From assembly GCA_020847015.1 (NCBI GenBank), contig JADLCW010000132.1:1-6218 (forward strand): a DNA stretch of 6,218 nt. The letters run 5' to 3'. Origin of the DNA: Thermomicrobiales bacterium. Lineage in GTDB: Bacteria; Chloroflexota; Chloroflexia; Thermomicrobiales; UBA6265. Positions 1-5,345 of this stretch are shown here, one piece after another. Made by a program: the position numbers and the translations under genes. The notes below the pieces were generated by a model, which did not search any database, was not told the DNA's origin, and was given only the letters and a program-made list of their open reading frames with translations. The stretch's first letter is position 1, and every line of letters starts with the position of its first letter.

Positions 1-1
1 C

Positions 2-121
2 GGCGACCCGCCGGAGATGACCGAGGGGGCCACCGAAACGGTGGTCAGGCAGGCGGACGCGAGCGCCGCCGAGCGGTTCCGCCAGCCGCTGCGGCGGCCA
101 GCAGCCAGGCAATCAGGATGA
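2..121 (+). CDS. C-terminal tail of an unidentified protein (5' end outside window)
   Basis: An open frame enters from the left edge and stops at TGA 119-121, giving about 39 residues that begin GDPPEMTEGATETVV and end RRPAARQSG. Of the first 32 codons, 31 end in G or C, as in the clear genes of this window, whereas six of the last eight codons end in A. The frame therefore looks coding up to about base 97 and less so afterwards. The segment encoding SAAERFRQPLR lies inside a 33-bp sequence that recurs at 120-152. No family can be recognised from so short a charged tail. A minus-strand frame is also open over part of this stretch, so the strand is not certain. Confidence 0.38.
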   Translation, partial: GDPPEMTEGATETVVRQADASAAERFRQPLRRPAARQSG

Positions 122-152
122 GCGCGGCCGAGCGGTTCCGCCGGCCGCTGCG
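61..152. repeat. 33-bp direct duplication (61-93 and 120-152)
   Basis: Two 33-bp copies, 61-93 and 120-152, differ at two positions (the seventh base C/G and the 24th base A/G). They share the core GCCGAGCGGTTCCGCC. The spacing of 59 bp is not a multiple of three. The first copy lies within the presumed upstream gene tail and encodes SAAERFR. The second copy overlaps the stop region through ATGA (118-121) and would encode MSAAERFR in another frame. The simplest reading is a local tandem duplication of the 3' end of the upstream gene, with the second copy now non-coding. Confidence 0.7.
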
Positions 153-202
153 CGCGCCGATCCGCGGGGGCGCGCAGTCGGAAAAGTGGTCGCGCGGAGC
201 CG

Positions 203-228
203 AGATCCTTCGCTTCGCTCAGGATGAC
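203..228. repeat. Dispersed hairpin motif (GATCCTTCGCTTCGCTCAGG type)
   Basis: Bases 205-225 form an imperfect inverted repeat: ATCCT (205-209) pairs with AGGAT (221-225), and an inner GC/GC pair closes a TTC loop after a 2x2 mismatch. On the minus strand it reads GTCATCCTGAGCGAAGCGAA followed by GGATC. From memory, this motif and its spurious translation PERSEGS occur in intergenic DNA of many unrelated bacterial genomes. I could not verify that here. It starts the repeat cluster that follows and may be its best-preserved copy. It has no T-tract, so it is not a standard intrinsic terminator. Confidence 0.6.
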
Positions 229-290
229 ACGGGGTGGGGCGGCCAAGGATGACACGGGGCGGGACGGCCAAGGATGACCCGGGGTGGGGC
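216..290. repeat. Three tandem 25-bp units
   Basis: Units 216-240, 241-265 and 266-290 align without gaps on the core AGGATGAC(A/C)CGGGG. The second and third units share GGCCAAGGATGAC and differ at only a few bases. The first unit is fused to the hairpin motif at 203-228. All three reading frames are broken or give low-complexity translations, so this is non-coding repeat DNA. Confidence 0.75.
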
Positions 291-550
291 GCGCCGCATG
301 GCGGCGCGTTCCCCGGTTCGTGGCCCTGACGACGACACGGGGTCGGGCGCGCCGAGTATGGCGGCGCTTGCTCCATGTCGCGGCGCTTGAGGATGACAGC
401 GGCGGAGCAGCGTGACGCGTTCCCCGTGTCGCCGCGCTGCGGATGACACGGTCAGGCGCCCTACGCATGCCGGGATTCTGCCGGCGACGTGTTCCCCGCG
501 TCGCGGCGCTTGAGGACGACAGGGGCGGGCGCGTGCCGCGCGGCGGCATG
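291..550. repeat. Degenerate longer repeats with TCGCGGCGCTTGAGGATGAC core
   Basis: Four diverged copies of one core follow the 25-bp units: 318-336, 378-397, 429-447 and 501-520. The copies at 378-397 and 501-520 match at 19 of 20 bases. Three of the cores are preceded by GTTCCCCG (308, 419, 491). Several are followed by a GGCGGGCGCG / GCATGGCGGCGC stretch (around 284-307, 341-367 and 525-550). The spacing is irregular, about 50 to 72 bp. The GGATGAC part is shared with the 25-bp units, so the whole block 203-550 appears to be one repeat family at different stages of decay. Apart from the short tail at 2-121 and these repeats, I see no gene between 1 and 568. Confidence 0.65.
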
Positions 551-568
551 GGTCCCGTTCCGCGGGAG

Positions 569-2311
569 CTACGTCGGTTCGCCCGTCTCCACCGCTTCCG
601 CGCCCAGCCGCTCCACCAGCTCGGCCAACTCCTCGTCGTCCAGCTTGCGGACCAGCGGCTGCGGTTTCGGCAGCGCGCGCCCGGCCGGCAACTCGCGCAT
701 CGCCCACGGCAGCGCGTGCACGGAGTCCGTGTCGCCCAGGTAGCCCTGCAACCGCTCCGCCGAGAAGGGCAGATAGGGCGCCGTCAGCACGCGCAGCGCC
801 GAAACGACTTGCAGCGCCGTCCACATCGTCGTCGCCGCGCGCGCCGGCTCGGTTTTGATCGTTTTCCAGGGCGCCGCGTCGTCCAGATAGCGGTTCAGCG
901 CCCCGGCCAGGGCCATGATCTGGCGCAACCCCTCGCGCAGATGCACCGCTTCGATCTGCTCGCCCACCAGCGCGAAGCTGGCGCGCGCCTGCGCCAGCAT
1001 CGCCGCATCGGCCGCACCGAGATCGCCCGGTTCCGGCACGACCCCGTCGAATTTCGCTTGCAGGAAGCTGAGCAGGCGGTGCACGGCGTTGCCGTAGGTG
1101 GCGACCAACTCATCGTTGTTGCGCCGCTGGAATTCGTCCCAGGTGAAATCGGTGTCGCGACTCTCCGGCGCGTTGATGGTCAGGAAAAAGCGCAGCGCGT
1201 CGGCGTCGAACAGATCCAGCGCCTCGGGCAGGAAGGGCAGCCGCGCGGTGTGGGTGCGCGACGACGACAACTTCTGCCCGCCGATGGTGAGGAATTCGTT
1301 GGCCGGCACATCGTAGGGCAGCTCCAGCCCGCCGAAACCCATCAGCATCGCCGGCCAGATGATGGCGTGGAAGGGCACGTTGTCCTTGCCGATGAAATAG
1401 TAGGAGCGCCCCGGCGCTGCGCCGTGCGGCCCCAGATCCCACCACGCCTTCCAGGCGTCCGGCGCGCCCTGCCGCTCGGCCCACTCCATGGAGGCCGAGA
1501 GGTAGCCGATGACGGCGTCGAACCAGACGTAGATGCGCTTGTCCTCGTACCCCGGCAGCGGAATGGGCACGCCCCAGTCGAGATCGCGGGTGATGGCGCG
1601 CGGGCGCAACCCCTCGCGCAGCCACCCCTGCACGAAGCCGGTGACGGCCGGTCGCCAGTGGGGGCTGGTGTCCGCCACCCAGCGCTCCAGGCGCTCCTGA
1701 AACTGCGGCAGATCGAGAAAGAAATGGGTCGTCTCGCGCGTTTCCGGGGTGGCTCCGGAGAGTTTGGAGCGCGGCGCGATCAGTTCGATGGCGTCCAGGG
1801 TGCGCCCGCAGTTGTCGCACTGGTCGCCGCGGGCGTCGGCATAGCCGCAGTGGGGGCAGGTTCCCTCGACATACCGGTCGGGCAGGAAGCGCTGCGCCTG
1901 CGGATCGTACATCGCCAGTTGGGTGTCCTGAAAAATGTACCCTTGCTCCAGCAAGCGCAGAAAAAACTCCTGGGTGACCCGGTAGTGGGTGGGGGTCAGG
2001 GTCGTCGTATAGAGATCGTAGGCCAACCCCAGGCGGCGGAAACTCTCGGCGATGCGCTCGTGATTGGCTTCGGCGAATTCGCGGGCGGTGACGCCCAGGC
2101 GGTCGGCGGCGACGGTGATGGGGGTGCCGTGCATGTCGGAGCCGGACACCATCAGCACCCGGTCGCCGGCCATGCGGTGATAGCGGGCGAAGATGTCCGG
2201 CGGCACGTAGGCGCCGGCGGCGTGGCCGAGGTGGCGCGGTCCGCTGGCGTAGGGCCATGCCACCGCCACGAGGATGTGCTCGGGGGCGCGGGTGGAGGTG
2301 GAGTCGGTCAC
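569..2311 (-). CDS. metG: Methionine--tRNA ligase (methionyl-tRNA synthetase)
   Basis: This cytoplasmic class I aminoacyl-tRNA synthetase charges tRNA-Met with methionine using ATP. Numbered from the chosen GTG start (580 residues), the Rossmann catalytic core begins with AVAWPYASGPRHLGH, which contains the HIGH-type signature HLGH at 27-30. A zinc knuckle CPHC...CDNC has cysteines at 152, 155, 165 and 168. WFDAVIGYLSA lies at 263-273, and the KMSKS-type signature is KLSSS at 347-351. A helical anticodon-binding domain follows, with DAAPW (Trp482) matching the anticodon-reading Trp of the E. coli enzyme. The protein ends about 100 residues later and lacks the C-terminal tRNA-binding/dimerisation domain of the 677-residue E. 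coli enzyme, as many bacterial homologues do. The GTG at 2311-2309 was chosen because GGAAGGCAGG precedes it by 9 nt and family members start shortly before this point. In-frame ATGs at 2332 and 2338 would add 7 or 9 residues and lack a ribosome-binding site. The gene is transcribed away from nfo and toward the repeat block. Confidence 0.97.
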   Translation of the reverse strand: MTDSTSTRAPEHILVAVAWPYASGPRHLGHAAGAYVPPDIFARYHRMAGDRVLMVSGSDMHGTPITVAADRLGVTAREFAEANHERIAESFRRLGLAYDLYTTTLTPTHYRVTQEFFLRLLEQGYIFQDTQLAMYDPQAQRFLPDRYVEGTCPHCGYADARGDQCDNCGRTLDAIELIAPRSKLSGATPETRETTHFFLDLPQFQERLERWVADTSPHWRPAVTGFVQGWLREGLRPRAITRDLDWGVPIPLPGYEDKRIYVWFDAVIGYLSASMEWAERQGAPDAWKAWWDLGPHGAAPGRSYYFIGKDNVPFHAIIWPAMLMGFGGLELPYDVPANEFLTIGGQKLSSSRTHTARLPFLPEALDLFDADALRFFLTINAPESRDTDFTWDEFQRRNNDELVATYGNAVHRLLSFLQAKFDGVVPEPGDLGAADAAMLAQARASFALVGEQIEAVHLREGLRQIMALAGALNRYLDDAAPWKTIKTEPARAATTMWTALQVVSALRVLTAPYLPFSAERLQGYLGDTDSVHALPWAMRELPAGRALPKPQPLVRKLDDEELAELVERLGAEAVETGEPT

Positions 2312-2321
2312 TGCGGGGAGC
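2312..2321 (-). promoter_or_regulatory. Spacer that sets the metG GTG start; ribosome-binding site at 2321-2330
   Basis: On the minus strand GGAAGGCAGG (2330-2321) is followed by nine bases and then GTG (2311-2309). This purine-rich stretch is the only Shine-Dalgarno-like sequence near the possible starts. It overlaps the upstream in-frame ATG at 2332, which argues against that ATG as the main start. Confidence 0.45.
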
Positions 2322-2492
2322 CTGCCTTCCATTGTCATCGGATCGTCGGTCGTCGTGGCGGCGGATGAGCGCCAACGTGCATTTTGCCAGCAAGCCGCGG
2401 GGCAGTGCACGGGACCCGTCCCGGCCGCCCGATCCGCGCCCGGCGTGGTATCGTCGCGGCGCGAACGGAACGAAGGCGGGGGATGCGAGGCG
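2312..2492. promoter_or_regulatory. Divergent metG / nfo intergenic region
   Basis: These 181 bp separate the two start codons and must hold the promoters of both genes unless transcription enters from further away. No consensus sigma-70 promoter stands out. A relatively AT-rich patch, CATTTTGCCAGC, lies near 2390. A weak -10-like TATCGT at 2449-2454 lies about 40 bp before the nfo start but has no good -35 partner. I see no riboswitch, and no T-box type leader could be recognised upstream of metG. Confidence 0.4.
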
Positions 2493-3350
2493 GTGCTGGA
2501 ACTCGGCGCGCATATGTCGATCGCGGGCGGCTACGAACGAGCCATCGAGCGGGCGCTGCGCTGCGAATCGAGCGCGGTGCAGATCTTCACCAAGAACCAG
2601 CGCCAGTGGCGGGCCGCGCCCATCGATCCGGAGGCGGCCGAGCGGTTCCGCGCCCGCTGGGCCGATTCCGGCATGGTCCATCTGGTCGCCCACAACTCCT
2701 ATCTGATCAACCTCGCCTCGCCCGACGACGCGCTGTGGGAAAAATCGCGGCTGGCGCTGCTGGATGAACTGGATCGCTGCGATCTCCTCGGCGTGCCCTA
2801 TCTGGTCGCCCACCCCGGCGCGCACGGCGGTTCCGGGGTCGATGCCGGCGTGGCCCGCATTGCCGCAGCGCTGGACCGCATTCACGCCGAGCGACCGGAG
2901 GGGCGGGCGGTGGTGCTGCTGGAGACGACGGCCGGGCAGGGGATGGCGCTCGGGCGCAGCTTCGAGGAGTTGGCGGCGATCGTCGAGCTGGTGGCGGACA
3001 CGGCGCGGATCGGCGTTTGTTTCGACACCTGCCACGTGTTTGCCGCCGGCTACGATCTGCGCGACCGGCTCGCCTACGAAACGACGATGACCGCCTTCGA
3101 CGAGCGGATCGGGTTATCGCGCATCAAGGCGCTGCATCTGAACGATTCGCAAAAGGGACTGGGCAGCCGGGTCGATCGTCACGCCCATATCGGCGAGGGA
3201 GAACTCGGTCTGGCGGCGTTCGAGTTCCTCCTCAACGATCCGCGGCTGGCCGGGTTGCCCGGTATTCTGGAGACGCCCAAGGGCGACGACGACGCCGACG
3301 ACGCGCGCAATCTGGCGACGCTGCGCGGGTTGATCCGGGACGCCGGCTAG
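2493..3350 (+). CDS. nfo: Endonuclease IV (AP endonuclease, Nfo)
   Basis: This zinc-dependent enzyme of base-excision repair cleaves DNA 5' of abasic sites and removes 3' blocking groups. The 285-residue product has the same length as E. coli Nfo. It opens with VLELGAHMSIAGGYERA, followed by IFTKNQRQWRAAP at 31-43, both family hallmarks. All nine metal ligands of the tri-zinc site can be assigned by alignment to the E. coli enzyme: His67, His107, Glu144, Asp178, His181, His215, Asp228, His230 and Glu260 (LETP). The barrel therefore looks complete and active. The GTG at 2493 was chosen because it aligns with the family N-terminus (MKYIGAH in E. coli) and GGGGG lies about 10 nt upstream. The ATG at 2514 would remove the first beta-strand. 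The frame stays open further upstream, but that translation is unlike the family. The gene is divergent from metG, and the next gene starts 25 bp after its stop in the same direction. Confidence 0.96.
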   Translation: MLELGAHMSIAGGYERAIERALRCESSAVQIFTKNQRQWRAAPIDPEAAERFRARWADSGMVHLVAHNSYLINLASPDDALWEKSRLALLDELDRCDLLGVPYLVAHPGAHGGSGVDAGVARIAAALDRIHAERPEGRAVVLLETTAGQGMALGRSFEELAAIVELVADTARIGVCFDTCHVFAAGYDLRDRLAYETTMTAFDERIGLSRIKALHLNDSQKGLGSRVDRHAHIGEGELGLAAFEFLLNDPRLAGLPGILETPKGDDDADDARNLATLRGLIRDAG

Positions 3351-3375
3351 CGCGCTCCGGCCGCCTGCCGCGCCC

Positions 3376-5169
3376 ATGCGCCCGCCCGACCCCGCTCCCC
3401 ACGATGCCCGGCGCCCCGCCGCGGACGCTGATCCGTCGGAGACCGCGCCGCGCGCCGCGCCGCGGCTCGCCGCCGCGCCGCCGCCCCCCTTCGTGCTCGC
3501 GCTGGCCGGGTTGGTGCGCCGCCTGAGCGACAACCCGGACGCTGCCCGGCTGGCGCGGGCGGCGCTGTTCATGCTGATGGGGGTGGCGGTCGCCGTCGGC
3601 GGCGCGCTGGCCGATGTGGCGCTCCACCGGGGGGTCGAATCGGGTGGCGAAATCCCGGTGGTGCGCCATCCGACCGGGCGCGATCTGGCGACCAACGCCG
3701 ATCTCACCCGGTTTGCTCCCGATCAGATTCCGGTGGTCGCCACCGCGTTGCAAGCCAACGGGTTTCGCTACGTGCGGCAGAGTTTCGCCTGGTCGGAGAT
3801 CGAACCGCAGCCGGGTCAGTTCGTGTGGGAGCGCTACGACGCCATCGTCGCGGAGCTGACCAAACGCGGCATCAAACCGGTGATGGTGCTGCACCGCGCG
3901 CCGGTGTGGGCGCGCCCGACCGGAACCGCCGAGGTGTTCGATGCGCCGCCGGTCGATGCGGCCGCCTGGGAGCGGTTCGTAGCGGCGGTGGTGGCGCGCT
4001 ACGGGGAGCAGGCCCCGTTCGTGCAGCTCTGGGATCTGCCGAACCGGGCGGATCGCTGGGGAGGGGCCGATCCCGACCCGGCCGCCTACGTCGGGTTGCT
4101 GGCGGTTGGCTCCAACGCCGTTCGCTCGGCCAACCCCAATGCCACGGTGGTGCTGGCCGAACTGGATCCGGCCGCCGACGATCTGGGATTTCTGAACGCC
4201 ATCTACCGCGCCGGCGGCGCGCCTTTTTTCGATGTCGTCGCCGCCCGCGTCGATGGCGGGGACCGCACCCCCTACGACCGCCGCGTAGCGGCCGACGGGG
4301 CCGGGTTGTCGCGGGCGGTGTTGTTCCGCGAGGCGGTCGTCGCCGCGGGCGACCCGGCGAAACCGATCTGGGCGACCCACTACGGCTGGCAGGCCGCCGC
4401 CGCGGGCGAGCGCGGACTGAGCGGAGCCGAGCAAGCCGCCTACAGCGTGGCCGGATTGGAACGCGCCCGAGCGGCGTGGCCGTGGATGGGGCCGATGTTC
4501 GCCTGGGGGTTGGCCCCGGGTCCCGATCTGGGCGGCGAGGTGGAGCCGGGGCGGGCGCTGATCGGTCTGGACGGCGCGCCGACGCCGCTGCTGACCGCGC
4601 TGGGCGGATTCGCCGCCGCCGGGGGAACCCGCGCCGCCGCGACGGGATTCTTGCCGGTGGAGGCTCCCCAGTTCGTCTACGAGGGCAACTGGAGTCTCCA
4701 GCATCTGGGGTCCGAAACGTACCGGACCACCACCGAAGTCGGCGCCCGGATGAGCGTGCGCTTCGTGGGCACCGGAGCGCGGGCGCGGCTGCGGCAGAGT
4801 CGCCAGGCGGCCGATCTGGCGGCGACCCTCGACGGTCGCCCGATCGCGCTCGATCTGGGCAGCTTTCAGGCCGCCGATGTCGATATCGTCATCGCCCGCG
4901 CCTTGCCCGACACCGAGCACGAGCTGGCGATCGCGGTGACCAGTCCGGGGCAGTTCACCATGGGCGGGCTGGTCGTCGAGCGCGCCGTGCCGCTGCGCTG
5001 GCCGATCGTGCTGCTGGTCGGCGCGGGGGCGGGGGTGCTGTTTCTCGGCTGGCGGTTGCTGCTGACGGTCATCGCCGAGCGCAGCGGGCGGCTGGAACGG
5101 CAACGGGTGGTCGATCTGTGGCCGGAGATACCCCACCTGCCGGACTGGCGACCGTCGCGCCGCGCCTGA
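3376..5169 (+). CDS. Membrane-anchored glycoside hydrolase-like protein, probably non-catalytic
   Basis: The 597-residue protein has a Pro/Ala/Arg-rich N-terminus (1-60), a membrane helix at about 61-83, a glycosidase-like TIM barrel at about 105-415, a beta-rich segment at about 430-535 resembling a galactose-binding-like sandwich, a second helix at about 542-566 and a basic tail. Arg-rich segments at both ends place the termini inside and the 450-residue middle outside. The barrel shows the GH39/GH5-like pattern: GFRYVRQSFAWSEIEPQPGQ, then a strand with PVWARP, then WERFVAAVVARYG. Where active relatives have WNEPN, this protein has WDLPN (219-223), with Leu221 at the acid/base position. Where they have a TEFGW-like nucleophile motif, it has THYGW (334-338), with His335 at the Glu position. 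A sugar-binding or scaffold role is therefore more likely than hydrolysis, though an unusual mechanism is possible. The start is supported by family-like architecture, but no Shine-Dalgarno sequence is visible. It may be transcribed with nfo, 25 bp upstream. Confidence 0.85.
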   Translation: MRPPDPAPHDARRPAADADPSETAPRAAPRLAAAPPPPFVLALAGLVRRLSDNPDAARLARAALFMLMGVAVAVGGALADVALHRGVESGGEIPVVRHPTGRDLATNADLTRFAPDQIPVVATALQANGFRYVRQSFAWSEIEPQPGQFVWERYDAIVAELTKRGIKPVMVLHRAPVWARPTGTAEVFDAPPVDAAAWERFVAAVVARYGEQAPFVQLWDLPNRADRWGGADPDPAAYVGLLAVGSNAVRSANPNATVVLAELDPAADDLGFLNAIYRAGGAPFFDVVAARVDGGDRTPYDRRVAADGAGLSRAVLFREAVVAAGDPAKPIWATHYGWQAAAAGERGLSGAEQAAYSVAGLERARAAWPWMGPMFAWGLAPGPDLGGEVEPGRALIGLDGAPTPLLTALGGFAAAGGTRAAATGFLPVEAPQFVYEGNWSLQHLGSETYRTTTEVGARMSVRFVGTGARARLRQSRQAADLAATLDGRPIALDLGSFQAADVDIVIARALPDTEHELAIAVTSPGQFTMGGLVVERAVPLRWPIVLLVGAGAGVLFLGWRLLLTVIAERSGRLERQRVVDLWPEIPHLPDWRPSRRA

Positions 5170-5332
5170 AGCGGCCGGTCGCCGCGCCGGGTGAACCCGA
5201 GTCGCTATACTTTGCCCGGCTCGACGCGGGGGCTGGCCCGACCAGACCCACCGCCACCCTGCGAGGCGCAATGACCCCCCGCTCTCCGCTCCGTCGCCCG
5301 ACTGCCCGCCATCCTGCTGACGCCCGCCGCGG
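5170..5332. other. Intergenic leader between the envelope genes
   Basis: This 163-bp gap holds a GC-only 5-bp hairpin (GCGGC 5171-5175 with GCCGC 5181-5185) just after the upstream stop, the TATACT hexamer and the start of a possible short ORF. The hairpin is not followed by a T-tract, so I do not call a terminator. The third-codon G/C pattern of the flanking genes is not kept in a single frame here. Confidence 0.5.
5206..5211 (+). promoter_or_regulatory. -10 hexamer TATACT upstream of the flippase-like gene
   Basis: TATACT lies in the 163-bp gap after the glycosidase-like gene and is one of very few AT-rich hexamers in this GC-rich sequence. It differs from TATAAT at one base. No convincing -35 element is found 16-18 bp upstream, so the promoter would be weak or activator-dependent. 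Transcription would start near 5218 and leave a leader of about 115-125 nt. Confidence 0.4.
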
Positions 5333-5345
5333 ATGCCGCCGGTGA
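5271..5345 (+). CDS. Possible 24-codon upstream ORF coupled to the flippase-like gene
   Basis: ATG 5271 has GAGG four bases upstream (5263-5266). It opens a 24-residue Arg/Pro-rich frame (MTPRSPLRRPTARHP...) that stops at TGA 5343-5345. That stop overlaps an in-frame GTG (5342-5344) of the following gene as GTGA. Such an arrangement could couple translation of the two frames, because the downstream gene shows no ribosome-binding site of its own. The peptide has no recognisable family. In DNA of this composition short open frames arise easily, so chance is a serious alternative. Confidence 0.25.
   Translation: MTPRSPLRRPTARHPADARRGCRR

Noticed and set aside
118..252. Short frame beginning MSAAERFRRPLR and running into the repeats
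   Set aside because: It is made of the duplicated 33-bp copy followed by the hairpin motif and 25-bp units, so it is most likely a by-product of repeats, not a gene.
113..376. Minus-strand frame containing CHPERSEGS
   Set aside because: PERSEGS-type peptides come from translating the dispersed repeat at 203-228. There is no start signal or domain.
203..550. Possible CRISPR array
   Set aside because: Unit lengths vary from 25 to about 70 bp, the repeats are diverged, there are no unique equal-length spacers, and no cas gene is present.
443..2368. 641-codon plus-strand open frame opposite metG
   Set aside because: It mirrors the metG coding strand in GC-rich DNA. The translation is rich in Arg/Gly/His with no family motifs, while the minus strand carries every MetRS signature.
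2634..2651. 18-bp exact match between nfo and the duplicated segment at 124-141
   Set aside because: Both encode AAERFR with the preferred codons of this GC-rich genome, so shared codon choice explains it. The nfo segment aligns normally with its family.
1110..3035. 641-codon minus-strand open frame crossing the metG start and most of nfo
   Set aside because: It is out of frame with metG and antisense to the zinc-ligand motifs of nfo. The translation is Arg-rich and not protein-like.
3342..3361. Hairpin GCCGG/CCGGC over the nfo stop codon as a terminator
   Set aside because: The stem is only 5 bp with a 10-nt loop and no T-tract follows. The next gene begins within 25 bp.
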